64,000 bases of DNA from Pollenia angustigena (lineage: Eukaryota > Arthropoda > Insecta > Diptera > Polleniidae), in contig OV884060.1 of assembly GCA_930367215.1 (NCBI GenBank), positions 183,035,253 to 183,099,252 on the forward strand, in the 5' to 3' direction. Position 1 is the first letter of the stretch. Each line of letters begins with the position of its first letter. The notes beneath the pieces are model-generated. The model saw only the letters and a program-made list of their open reading frames with translations, did no database searches and was not told the DNA's origin. Of the stretch, positions 10,166 to 21,146 are shown piece after piece. The translations under genes and the position numbers were made by a program.

Positions 10166-13100
10166 CAGAGAACTGCAACAATACATAATACTTGCGAGCG
10201 CACTCGCTGTTTACTAAATCATTTTTAGTCTCGAATACTTTTAAGCACTCGCTTTTACTGATATGTTGGCTCGTTGGCTCGTTCTTCATACAAAGCGAGC
10301 TTCATGCATGAAATATTACGCAATAACTTTTTACTTGTACATGTGTTAACTACATAAAGTAGTAAGAGCCCAGAAAAAAGTATAAACAATATCACAACCA
10401 CTCAAAGCAAAGTTTCGTGTTTTTTCTATTTTCATATTCGGTAACTTCTTTGTATTGAACTTACACGACTTATGTAGGTGTTACGACCACCCTGCAAATA
10501 ATAGTACCAGTCCAAACACGCGTGTAAAAAGTAGTCCACAAGGGACCAGGACTAGTCCATAAGTAACCCAAACGTATGGAAAAAACCTGGTCTATTTAAC
10601 ATTACGATGTCCTAGGAGAGGACCATATAACCAACCTTTGGACCACTAAGGAGTAGTTTTAAAACTACTCCATGGTATACTCAAGAGGATTAGTTTTGAA
10701 GTCGTTTAAAAACGAAAGCATGTCGTTAAAAAACGAAGACATGTCCTACCAAATTCAGGAACTAATTTTTTAAGAGTAGAGTTGATGACCAAAATCAAAC
10801 AATTTAATTCTTTCTACCTTTGAACGGATTGTGGTTTCGAAAACTAAAAAGAACTTAGTAAATATTGCTAATGTGACTATAACGCCATTAATTTGCTTTA
10901 GTTATCCCTTTTATGACTGTTGATAGATGGCATATATGGCAAATGTGCTTGTATCGCTAGATGGACTATAACGTTAATACGTTTTATTGAATTAACTTAT
11001 AGGGGCAAAATAAACAGATTATATGGACTATATCACTAATGTGACTATAAGCGGTAGTGACTATAAACGAAAAGTACTGTACTAATATAAAAAAAACATA
11101 TTAAGTGAATTTTATATTCAGTCACTAGTTAATTCTTATAGTATGTATGTACATATGTAATTCTAATAGTATGTAGGTCAAAACTCCAGTAATGAAATCG
11201 GTGAGGCTGAAGTGTACAATCTTATAGACTTGTGTACTTAATTTTAGTTTTTAACTGAATACATATATGGTCTCCATTTTTTGTTATTAAAAAAAAAAAA
11301 AATACAGAAACAAACAAAATTTACTTCGGCGACTTTTTTGTATTTTTTTTCAGTTTTTGGCGACTTTTGACTGAAAATTTATACTAGCGTCTTTTGTATG
11401 CAAAATTTAATTAAAAAAAAAAAAAAATTTACAAAAATTGAACAAAATCGACGTTTGGCGATTTTTGGCGATTTCTGACATCCGGTTTGGCGATGGAGCT
11501 CAAAAAAATCTGACAACCCTGGTAGGCGACATAAAGGCAGCAAAAAAATAACGGATTTTTATTAAGGAAATATGTATGTAAAGCAAAAACACGAATAATT
11601 GTTACTAACAGAAACAATACATTCCTTGTTCTGCAAATGTGGGAATATACGTGGTAATCAGTGCTTAAATTTTGTGTCTGATGAAATTACCTTCTCGATT
11701 CCAATGAATGCATTATTATTCTTTCGAAAATAATGCATTATTTTTTTAATTATTTATGTAATCAATTCCTCATTTTCCCGCTGGGTAGGTCAGTGAAGAG
11801 CAGATAGAGAACATTGAATAAAAGACAGAAAATTATTTGATTTATCAGAAGTAAGAATGCTATTGCCGAATCGTCAGCTCAGAATGGGTTTGGCGCATAT
11901 GCCAAAAAGTCGGAGTGGAGAAAAACGACAAAGAAGATTTACATGAAGATTTCTCAAAATGTACCCGATAGAATTTTTTATATTTTTACCACTGCTTCTG
12001 GTATATGTTTTGAAGAAAAATGTAAATTTTTGCGCACTTTCATGAATAAAGTTAGAATTTAATAGTATTTTCTTGAAAATAAAAAATATTGTTTTGTGCC
12101 GCATACGCCACTTTTCTAAAATAAAATATACTTATTGCTGTGTATTGAGTAACTTGTTGTTGAGATGAATTTTTTTTATAGTTTTTTTATTTGATTTTAC
12201 TTTACAAAAACAGAGAAAATTTTTCAAAACATTCGTCAACAAATTCTCAGGAGTTTTCAAACAATTTTTTGATGCAGACTTAACCAAAATTGCATTTTTA
12301 TATTTTTCCTCTCTGGTAGAAGTTTTATAATATATACATAAATCATTATTTTAACTGTATAGAAGTACTTTAATTTTATCAAAAGGGACTTTTCGAAAGT
12401 CCATTTTATTTGCTTCCAACGAGTATGTGCGAAAATTTCCCGGAAGCATTTCCATAACTTTAAGTTTTCTTTTATTATTTGGCATTGTTTTAAGCAAATT
12501 TAGTAAATGAAGACGACTTTGAATTTCAATATTCTTTAAGTACCGGTCAATAACACCATGGACAAAGTCCACTTCTTGAATTAAAGAATGTTCTGGTTCT
12601 GAAGACTTTTGTATTACGGCATCAATATTATTTTGTTTAAAGAACATTTTGATTGCGGTTGCGTTAATTTGATTTTTATTTTGAGGTACGCAAGAATCGC
12701 TCCATAATGTCAAAGTTTTAATTAGTGGATAATCTTTTATTAATTCATTTAAAATTTTAATTAAAGCACTAGCAATATTGTTACCACTCCGACCACTATG
12801 AGCTTCCGTCCACAAGGCACAACAAGTAAAAGTTGGTATATTTGGCATAATAATGGTAGCTGTAAGATTGTACATATTCAATTTTCGTTTGTAGTAAAAT
12901 GTTGAAGCATTTCCCTTAGGTAGGCTAAAAACACTTTGCATATCATAGCAAACCGTACACTTGGTTGGGTCCATTATTTTATAAAACTATTTTTCACAAA
13001 TTAATTTTCTTGTTGTCATTTTATTTTGCTTTAACTATATTTTTCTTACGGCAATGCAGCAAAGCAACAGTAAAATTTATTTTGTACGTTTTTGTATGAA

Positions 13101-13506
13101 GAATTTGCTGCAATCGCCAAACAATGGCTTGTAGAGCAAAACAGTACTTAAAAAATTTTGAAACAGTTGATATGCAGCAAAATTAATGCTTTATATCTCA
13201 GAAACCATAAAAATTTTTGCGAAACAGGTTTTTGATTTAGAAAGAGGGTATTAAAAAAATATATTCCTCATACCTAACTCATTTTTTTTAAAAGTGGTCG
13301 GTAGGTCAAGCCAGTAATGAGCTGACGGAATGTTGAAAAAATAAATTTACGAAACAAAGAACTCATATAAATTTCATTGCGTTTGCTAAAGGCTCGTATG
13401 TTGCAAACACAATTTCTTACGAGCCTGGCGAGCACATACAAAAGCAATAGGCTGTATTAACTACACCGCAACTTGTTTTAAGGCGGGTGCTCGTTGCAGT
13501 TCTCTG
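10166..13506. mobile_element. hobo-like hAT element (copy A), 3.3 kb
   Basis: The ends are perfect 12-bp inverted repeats CAGAGAACTGCA (10166-10177) and TGCAGTTCTCTG (13495-13506), which equal the known hobo terminal repeat. Flanking 8-bp duplications are GTTAGTAT (10158-10165) and GTTGGTAT (13507-13514), one mismatch. No hobo transposase is visible; the interior is decayed and holds an unrelated transposase-like frame at 12351-12974. It inserted into the LINE endonuclease. Confidence 0.85.
12351..12974 (-). pseudogene. RNase H-fold transposase-like fragment (DUF7869-type)
   Basis: A 207-residue open frame starting MDPTKCTVCYDMQSVFSLPK. It contains YYKRKLNMYNLT, then CALWTEAHSGRSGNNIAS, then LTLWSDSCVPQNKNQINA, and later HSLIQEVDFVHGVID. 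This order of D-x-Q, WSD-x-C-x-x-QN-x-N and E-x-DFVH-type motifs is what I associate with the RNase H-like DUF7869 domain of insect mobile-element proteins. N-terminal sequence is missing, so it is a fragment, though it is unbroken over its length. It is unlike hAT transposases, so it must come from a second element nested in copy A, whose ends I could not define. Confidence 0.6.
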
Positions 13507-13518
13507 GTTGGTATGTAT

Positions 13519-14366
13519 CAGAGAACGGCTTTGTGCAATTGTAAAAAAATCGCATTAAATCAACAGCAACAAATACACTCACTTGCGGTCATACAATCAA
13601 ACTTGCGCAACCGCAAATATTCGCTGCTGGTTTGCAGTCGTTCAAATAATGCACATCGTGCTTTGTTATTTATACAATCGTTAGCTTCGTTTTTTAATAA
13701 AGATGTTTGTGTATTCGTTGCGACAATGATTGTTTTGGTAAAGAAAAAAAAAAAATACAAACAAAAAAGCCAGAAATCAAGGTGCCGGTTCACACACGTC
13801 AAGTTTGACTCGTCAAGTCTTGATCTTTTAGGAGAGAAGGGAAAAGTGAAGGCCATTTTTTTACCCTCTCCCTAAAAACTCAAGACTTGACGAGTCAAAC
13901 TTGACGTGTGTGAACCAGCACAAGCAATCAGTACTCATGTATTCATTCAGCATTAAATGGTACAAGAAAAAAAAATTGAAATGAAACTAAACGCACATAC
14001 AAACAATTTCCATAGAAACAGAATTTTTGTTTTTACTTTTAAAAAGTACAGTAGTTCTGTATGTAGGTACAATGTATTCTTGTTATTGTATTTTAACAAA
14101 GCGTCTCTTCGAGTGGTTTATTGTTGTTATTGTCTCATCGAGTGGACAATGACTACTTGAATGCAAAAGTATAAGAATGTGTTCCTTTGAATTTACACAA
14201 TTGTGTTATATGGCTTGCGCAACAAAAATGCAAATAATGCCAAAATCAAATGTGAACGAAACGATGTAAAAATTACCAACGTTGAACTTTGTTTTGCAAG
14301 CAAAGATTGAATGTAAATTTTAGCGTATGAATAAATCAAGAAAAATAGTGATTTTGCAGTTCTCTG
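13519..14366. mobile_element. hobo-like hAT MITE (copy B1)
   Basis: It starts CAGAGAACGGCT and ends TGCAGTTCTCTG, with a perfect 8-bp duplication GTATGTAT at 13511-13518 and 14367-14374. The left duplication overlaps the right duplication of copy A, so B1 inserted next to A afterwards. It is non-coding. An inverted relative lies in the ribonuclease kappa intron at 28669-30437. B1 itself carries a 140-bp MITE (13782-13921). Confidence 0.88.
13782..13921. mobile_element. 140-bp MITE with AAG target duplication
   Basis: The ends GTGCCGGTTCACACACGTCA and TGACGTGTGTGAACCAGCAC are inverted repeats that extend about 40 bp inward. AAG flanks both sides (13779-13781, 13922-13924). The sister hAT copy B2 (near 30170-30190, inverted) has the uninterrupted site with AAG once, confirming the insertion. 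Degenerate relatives lie at 24454-24574 and 24851 onward. Confidence 0.85.
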
Positions 14367-16212
14367 GTATGTATATATCTGTTGGTCTTAAGTATAAAAT
14401 TGTCTTTAAATCTTCTGAGCCTGGGATTTGTGAGTCTCTGTTTATTGAAATTGTTGCTAATGAATACAAAATGTTGTTCGGAGTTGTCTATTTACCCTAT
14501 GGTGATCTTGTTTCTTTCGAGAATTTTCATAGTGATTTGTTTCTTGCTTATTCAAATATTGTTGTGGTTGGAGATTTTAACTGTAATATGTTTGACCCAG
14601 TTAAATCTGTCAATATTAGAACTATGTGCTTAAGAAATAATCTATCTGTAGTCCATAATTCTATGCCCACCCATTTTGATGTGGCTCATGGATCTATGTA
14701 CATCTTTAAGGCTAAGTTTTCTTGTCAATTCCAATGTCCTTTAATTTCTCACCATGCATTAATATTATCCTCTTTTGATGTGACGTTTGAAAAAATGGTT
14801 GAATTTATTGAATATCGTGATTTTAATGCTATAAACTGGGACGGAGTATCTACCTTTTTGTCTAACTATGATTTTTCGGACTTCCCTTTAGGTAATGTTA
14901 ACGAAATGTGCGATTCTTTAACTTCTGTTTTTAATACTCTTCTTACATTTGTTCCCTTAGCCAAAAGGAAAGTTTGTAGAAACGAGTCTAATTGGATTAA
15001 TTCTAAACAAATTGTGTTTGCTAAGTCTATTTGTTATTTGGCTCACCGTTCCTATATGGCTCTGAAACGAACTGGAGAATTTATTGTAGATACCGTAATA
15101 GAGTAAAAACTGTTATTAGGAAGGTTAAGAGAAATTATTTCTCTAAAATATTACGTGATATGGATGTTCGTAATGTATGGAGAACCCTAAAAAGCCATGG
15201 CTGCTTAGACTCTGATTAGGAAAACTTTTTTGGGAATTTCAATTTATTGAATGATTTCTTTGTTGGTAGTGGTAGTGATATAGTGGAAAATTTAGCATTT
15301 GACGACTTTATTGAATCTCCTAATTGTTTTTCATTTCATTGCGTTTCAGAATTAGAGGTTATTGATGCACTTGATAAAGTTCGGTCTCATGCGTTATTAA
15401 AATGGGTTTTCCCTTTTTGTCTAGATATATACTGCATCTATTAAATACCATTTTAACTACTTCTACTTTTCCGCAAGCTTGGAAGATTGCCCGTGTTACT
15501 CCAATTCCAAAAACACGAGTAGTAAATGAACCCGGAGACCTTAGACCAATTTCTATCCTTCCGGCTTTATCTAATGTTCTTGAGCATATGTATATTGAAA
15601 CAGCAAATGTTGGATTCTACTTTTTTGAATATTAGTAACAACCAATATGCATTTCGCAATGGCAATAGTTCAACGCTGATGATTCTTGATCTTACTGAGC
15701 ATATCCTTCAAAATATCAATGAGAATAATCTTAGTGTTCTTATTTCTCTTGATCTTGCTAATGCTTTTTCTTCTATTTGTCATTCTATGATGATGAGGAA
15801 ACTCAGAGATGAATATAATTTCTCTAAATCTGCTTGTAAACTCATTTTTTCATATTTGGCTGGCAGATATCAATATGTTGAACATAATGGAGCTACTTCT
15901 GCTTTGCGTATCTTAACTACGGGTATACCTCAAGGTTCCGTTTTAGGGCCATTACTTTTTACGTTATATATTAATAGTTTATCTGACTTTGTTACAACAT
16001 CGTTGTGTAAACCCTTCATTTTTGCCGATGATGTCTTCTTACTCTTCAAAAGCAGAGTTGACTTTAGTGATGTTTTACAGAATAATATAAATTTTTGCTT
16101 AGATCGGGTATGTGAATGGACTTCTTTTAATTCATTATCTATTAATCCTAGTAAGTCTAAAGCAATGATGTTCGAAAAATCTTTTATTGTTCGGATTGTT
16201 AGGCTTTGGAAC
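14367..16212 (+). pseudogene. LINE ORF2 endonuclease and reverse transcriptase remnant
   Basis: Open stretches in shifting frames: 14367-15106 (endonuclease, with VVGDFN and the SHH-x-LI catalytic-histidine motif), about 15031-15635 (linker and RT fingers, ending in the TPIPK-x-R-x-x-x-PGDLRPIS region), and about 15630-16200 (RT palm with SLDLANAFSS, GIPQGSVLGPLL and FADD). At least three frame breaks separate these domains. It ends in the 8-bp TTTGGAAC that became the target of the next hAT. Confidence 0.8.
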
Positions 16213-17290
16213 CAGGGTTGCCGTTTAAAAATTTTTTTATCCGACCAAAATTGTCTACAAAACCTACCAAAATCCTTTGGAACCGACCAATTTTTTTATA
16301 AATGTATTTAAAAACCAATATGGGCACTTCCACAGAATCGTCTCGTTGCGCCAACAAATAATTAAGTTTGTATTTTAGACCATGTTGTTCAAATTCTCTC
16401 TTTCACTAAATTGCGAAAAAAAAAAATTCAATAATATATAAACTATTTTTGTATAAACAAGTTAAAAAGCTTGGTGACGTAACGTGACAAGAAGTAGACT
16501 TTTCGATCAAAAAAAAAAATACCCATATACTTATCCTCTTAACCAACAAGAGGGTATTAACTCGAAATTTTAATCTACAAGAATAGGAAAATTTTGTTAA
16601 ATGATATACCTTAAAAATTTAAATTATTACAAACTTTTATAATATTAAAGTAAAGTACTTGAACGAACTACTCGCATAAAGTTAATTAAAATATACTTAT
16701 TTATAGTGATCTGCAAAATATTGCATCGCCAATTTCAAAGAATCGCGTGGATTCGCGAGTTTTTGTAGGTACTTCGACTCCGACTCCGGTACAAAAAAAC
16801 TCAACTCCATAGCCCTGAGAAATTCTTTTAGTTCAGAAAAACAACTGTAAATATTACGACAAAGAACCTCAATGTCATTTTGGCATCATTTTACATGCGT
16901 AACTTAATTAAACAAGGGTGAAGAGAGTGAAACGTGCACCTTATGTAAAATAAATAAACTTCATTGCTTAGTAACGTCTTTAACCCACTTATCTTACCAG
17001 CTATGACGTTATCGCCGTATGTTACCAATCCGATCAATATTTTTAAAGAAATATTGTTTGTTGATAAAAAATTGTTTTAAAAGAAAAAAAAATTGAGACA
17101 ACGCGACATCTGACTTGGTTAGCTCGAAATAGGGTACAAAACTATCCTTTATAGAACTAATTCCGTCCAACAATACAATTCGTCTTTGCTACATTCGTAG
17201 TTTCATCAGCAATCAAAAATAATCTTCATCCGACCAAAGGAAAAATATTCAACCAAATTTGGTCGGAAAAGACCAAGTTCGGTAACCCTG
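16213..17290. mobile_element. hAT-type non-autonomous element, 8-bp target duplication
   Basis: CAGGGTTGCCG at the left and CGGTAACCCTG at the right are inverted repeats with one mismatch, extended by GACCAAA/TTTGGTC subterminal motifs. TTTGGAAC flanks exactly on both sides (16205-16212, 17291-17298). Nothing coding is seen. Removing it and one duplication restores the LINE's RLWNFLP reading, which proves the boundaries. Confidence 0.88.
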
Positions 17291-18149
17291 TTTGGAACTT
17301 TTTACCATTTTCGTTACGAGTTTTTTCCTATTCAAATAATGTTTTCCGTTTAAAAATTTAAGACTTCCTTTATAATTTTGATTAGCTACTGATGGATGAT
17401 AATTATGATATTTATATTTTAAATGTGGCTGGGGAGCCTTAATCTAAAGTGATGGTATGTATATTATTCTTATATTTGTATATTATTTTCATTTCATTTC
17501 ATTTGTATATTATTTTTAATTTTCATTTTGTAAGTTTTTATTATGAATTATAATTATTGATTAATGAATATTATATACGGCTGTAGGAAAAATCGCCCAA
17601 AGAAAAATGGCCCAAAAAAATAAATGAAAAATCGCCCAACGGAACATGAAAAATGACCCAAAAAGTTAAATATGAAATTTTGCCCAAAAAAAAACGAAGA
17701 TGGGCCCAAAATAAACATGAAAAATTACCCAAAAAAAAAAAAATTAAAATTACCCAATTTGCAAAATAGTTTTTATTATTCATATAAATTTAGTAACATA
17801 CAAATGTAAGTTTTATGTAAAAAATTGCATTGTATCTTCAACAGCTGCGCGGCAGTATGGACAGTAATACATACTTATTTGAGCCCTCCGCCAAACTTTG
17901 TGCACTATTCAATAGTTAAATATTAATTAATCACTGCATAGTTATAATCAATTACTCAAAACAGAATATAGCTTTTTGCAAGGTGGCATGTCATAAAGTC
18001 CAGTGTCGTAATGCCCATGGACACTGTGACATTTTTGAAAATGTCGTAACGTCCGTGGGCATTAAGACGCTTTGCAAATTGACATTATGTGACTTTTAAA
18101 AATGTCATAAGGTCCATAATTACTAAAGATGTTGGCAAAAGTGCACTTT

Positions 18150-18880
18150 ACGGGGCGAACGAAAAAAAAATTAAAAAAATATGCTACCCGATTCAGAATA
18201 AAAAAAGAAAAAAACCATAATTAAAATTTAAGGGGGCTGAGGCCCGTGGGGCCCTCTGAACCAAAAAAACCGCCCCGCCCACTTAGTGGAATGTGTGGGT
18301 ACTCAAATTAAAGGTAATTGTACAAGAAAAATGAAAATATAAAAATTTAGAGCGGGCGGGACTTTTGGGGCCCTCTGGGTAAAAAAAAGTGCCCCCATCC
18401 ACTCACATCTATGTGTAGGTACTCAAATTAAAGGTAGTTTGCTCACGATTGTAAATATTTTGTTTTATTTTGTATTTTTTAATGTTTTATGTTCGGTTTA
18501 AAAAAAAAAAAATTTAATTTTTTTTTATAACTAATAGCCTATTTCCGATGTGCTAAAGAATTCTTTTCTGCGTAGACGGCCTTCGGCCGGTCGCAAGGCT
18601 TTTCTGCTCTATGGCATAGCAAAGACCGGCTTCGCTTACTAAACATCTCTGCACCTAAAAGATACTTAAATTAACCTAGAAAGGAAAGTAATATGCGAAC
18701 ACAAAAACAAAATACATATTTGCAATCGTAAGCAAATTACCTTTAATTTGAATACCCACACATATCACAAAGTGGGCGGGGCAGTTTTTTGGGTCCAGAG
18801 GGCACCACGGGCCTCAGCCCCCTTAAATTTTAATTATGTTTTTTTTTCTTTTTTTTATTCTGAATCGGGTAGCACATGGA
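18150..18880. repeat. inverted repeat arms sharing sequence with 8044-8745
   Basis: 18181-18316 and the complement of 18735-18870 share a CTGAATCGGGTAGCA block, the AAGGGGGCTGAGGCCC block, the GGGCGGGGC block and ACCTTTAATTTGA. Between them, 18575-18640 is one inverted 82-bp-type unit. Sequence near 18345-18440 repeats the same motif again in degraded form. Confidence 0.65.
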
Positions 18881-18971
18881 ACACAAAAATTGGACTACCG
18901 ATTATTGGAAACGAGTAATATGACCAGATTAATCTGACCAGATTACTCGTTTCCAATTTTTGTGTTCCATG
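18875..18971. repeat. hairpin at the Tc1 breakpoint
   Basis: CATGGAACACAAAAATTGGA (18875-18894) mirrors 18952-18971, and 18905-18930 mirrors 18931-18956 with a single mismatch near the centre. The hairpin is made of the transposase codons for MEHKNWKRVIWSD copied in inverted orientation. This is what a template switch or palindromic end repair would leave. Confidence 0.85.
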
Positions 18972-19348
18972 GCGAACTTTAACCGTGTTGCAACATTTTT
19001 CTTTGATAATGCAGGTTTAGGTTTCTTCACAGCTGATATGTATCCAATGCTGTGGAGCGCTCTTCTTGCTGTCCATCGGCTAACATTTTTATTTATTGCT
19101 AGGCAAGCTTCCTTTGGCGTTAAAGATTGATCTGCCTTCATCATTCTCATCATTAAACGTGCGTCGCCATCTGTTAAAACTCTTCGGCGACCCTTAACTT
19201 GAGCTTGGGAAGTAAAATTTCGCCTTTTCCGGACTCTTATCACCACTGACCGACTCACTGGCATTTCTTTGGCTATTACTCTTGATGAGAAGCCATTCTC
19301 TGTCATGGTTAAAATACTATTTTCAACGGTTCGCGATAGCTTTCTCAT
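18932..19348 (-). pseudogene. Tc1-like transposase, N-terminal fragment
   Basis: A 139-residue frame from MRKLSRTVENSILTMTENG covers the paired-like helix-turn-helix DNA-binding half (FSSRVIAKEMPVSRSVVIR, then a GRRR linker, then LTPKEACLAINKNVSRWTAR). It stops just after WKRVIWSD, that is, at the first catalytic Asp of the DD34E core. The rest of the core is missing. The break coincides with a hairpin-forming duplication of the terminal sequence (18875-18971). Its 5' flank received a hAT MITE. Confidence 0.85.
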
Positions 19349-19476
19349 AAGTTTTAATAATTTGTAATTTGTATTTTATATTTGAAATGCACCTTTAATT
19401 TACCATACACACTTTATCAAACACGACGTTAAACTAAAATTTATATTAATAGAAACATTAATAACACCAATTAAAT

Positions 19477-19912
19477 CAAGGCGAATTCAACAAGGTAAAC
19501 TCAACTCGTCAGCCGTTCATCAGCTGTATCCACAAAAATCATGAAACGTCAAAATATTGTTTTGTTTTTATACTGGAATTTGACAACAAGTAAGAAAATT
19601 GCAAAAACAAAATACATGGAGTTAATTCGCCTTGCTTTGTAGTTGTAGAGCTGCACCAAGGCGAATTTATTACAGGTGGTCTTAAAAGCCCTGCTGATAT
19701 TAGCTAAAATCACTATTGGATGTCAAAATTTTGTTTATTCTCTTTTATTATCTTTGTTTCTGTTTTGTTTTATTTCTGTTTTTGACATTGTACAATGATT
19801 TTACAAAAACAAATTGCTTGTGGTTTTTGTACGAGTTGTACTTGTTGTAGTACCAAGATTACCTGGGATTAATTCGCCTTGAGTTGCACTTACCTTGTAT
19901 AAATTCGCCTTG
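19477..19912. mobile_element. hAT MITE, 436 bp, 8-bp duplication AATTAAAT
   Basis: CAAGGCGAATTCAACAAGGT mirrors ACCTTGTATAAATTCGCCTT plus G at the right end. AATTAAAT flanks both ends (19469-19476, 19913-19920). Additional copies of AATTCGCCTTG occur inside at about 19624, 19657 (inverted) and 19871, so the element contains internal duplications or a nested relative. Confidence 0.8.
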
Positions 19913-20324
19913 AATTAAATCATAAACCAAATCTAAATTAACGGTAAATTTTGAATTTTTCTAAGAATATGGTTGAAAACACGCGGATGCAAAATTGAGT
20001 ACATGAGAGTTATTTAAGTTTTGTTTATGTTTACCTATGAATTTGTTGTTTTTTTATTTTGCTTTAAATTGAATTTTGCTAAGAATTAAAAAAGAAATAA
20101 AAATTTTCAAATCGCATTATTATTGTGTTTCTTATTCCCTTAGAAGTGCAAGATATACAAACATGTACTCACCTCTGCTCCCTACTGTAGTTGTCGGTGA
20201 CAATGATTTGGTTAAATTAAACATAATATGGTCAACATTTTTTTAAAAATGGTTTTTTTGTTCTTTCTGTGGGTGCATACATTAAACATATGTATAACGA
20301 AAACACTTTTGGGCGCAAGGATTT

Positions 20325-20812
20325 TCTGGTGTAACAAATACCGGCAGCGCTTACTAAAGCGTCTCGGCATAGCCGGCCTTCAGCCGGGCGCAAGGATTTT
20401 CTACTCTATGGTATAACAAAAACCGGCTTCGCTAACTAAAGCTTCTCTGCATAACCGACCTTCGGCCGGGCGCAAGGATTTTCTCCTCTATGTTATAACA
20501 AAGACCGGCTTCGCTAACTAAAGCTTCTCTGCGCTGACGGCCTTTGGGCGGGCGCAAGGATTTTTTCAAAGCCAGTATTTGTTATACCATAGAGGAGAAA
20601 ATCCTTGCTCCCGGCCGAAGGCCGGCTATGCAGAGAAGCTTTAGTTAGCGAAGCCGGCTTTTGTTATACCATAGAGGAGAAAATCCTTGCCCCCGGCCAA
20701 AGGCCTGCTGTGCAGAGAAGCTTTAGTTGGCAAAGCCGGTACTTGTTTTATCAAAGAGGAGAAAATCCTTGCGCCCGGCCAAAGGCCGGCTATGCTTTCG
20801 AGTTTGTAAGCT
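20325..20812. repeat. head-to-head array of 82-bp GC-rich units
   Basis: On the left, GGCTTCGC-type starts at 20343, 20425 and 20507 are 82 bp apart in minus orientation. From about 20566 the array flips to plus orientation, with starts at 20564, 20646 and 20728, again 82 bp. Every unit carries a CGGCCGAAGGCCGG-like palindrome and ATACCATAGAGGAGAAAATC or its complement. Confidence 0.88.
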
Positions 20813-21146
20813 ATGCTTTCGAATTTGTCCACAGACACTATGACACTGAACGTTATGACATGCCACCTTTTTTCAATATGTCCCGTTATTTTTAAAAATA
20901 ACATTTAGGAATTCGACGTATAGTAATAATGAATGATTTAGACAAATAGTATGTAAGATTTTGAGGAAATTTTAAAAAAGAAAAAATGGCCCGAAAAATG
21001 GTCTATTTTTCATATAATATTTTTTATTTAAAAAACGAAAAATCACCTAATAATAACGAATAATAGCCCAAAAATTTTTGGTCACTTTTCATACGAATTC
21101 AGGCCCAATTTTACATGGAATTTTTTTGGGCGATTTTTCATTTATT

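Larger units (their letters stand above)
9900..17520 (+). mobile_element. Jockey-like LINE, frameshifted and split by three hAT insertions
   Basis: Segments 9900-10165, 14367-16212 and 17299 to about 17520 belong to one element. Segment 1 reads endonuclease start (VANLNCQSIRP, then ITETWFKP, then RNDRLNSRGGG). Segment 2 begins MYISVGLKYKI, continues through VVVGDFNCN and ISHHALI of the endonuclease, and reaches the reverse transcriptase with DLANAFSS, GIPQGSVLGPLLF and FADDVFLLF. Segment 3 completes the C-terminal RLWNFLP motif and a TAA. Many frameshifts and stops mean it is dead. The sequence between KAMMF and IVRLWN is internally deleted. The 3' tail has a CATTT-type short repeat. The 5' end is unclear and probably truncated. 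Confidence 0.8.
17580..21145. mobile_element. large composite foldback structure
   Basis: Outer arms carry irregular repeats of AAAAATCGCCCAA (17583-17762) and the complement GGGCGATTTTTCATTTA (to 21144). The next layer has TGTCGTAA-type repeats at 18001-18120, with related mirrored sequence at 20827-20900. Inside these are the inverted arms at 18150-18316 and 18710-18880, a Tc1-like fragment, a hAT MITE and an 82-bp unit array. Because the layers nest symmetrically, I read it as one foldback that received later insertions; the internal order is inference. Confidence 0.5.
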
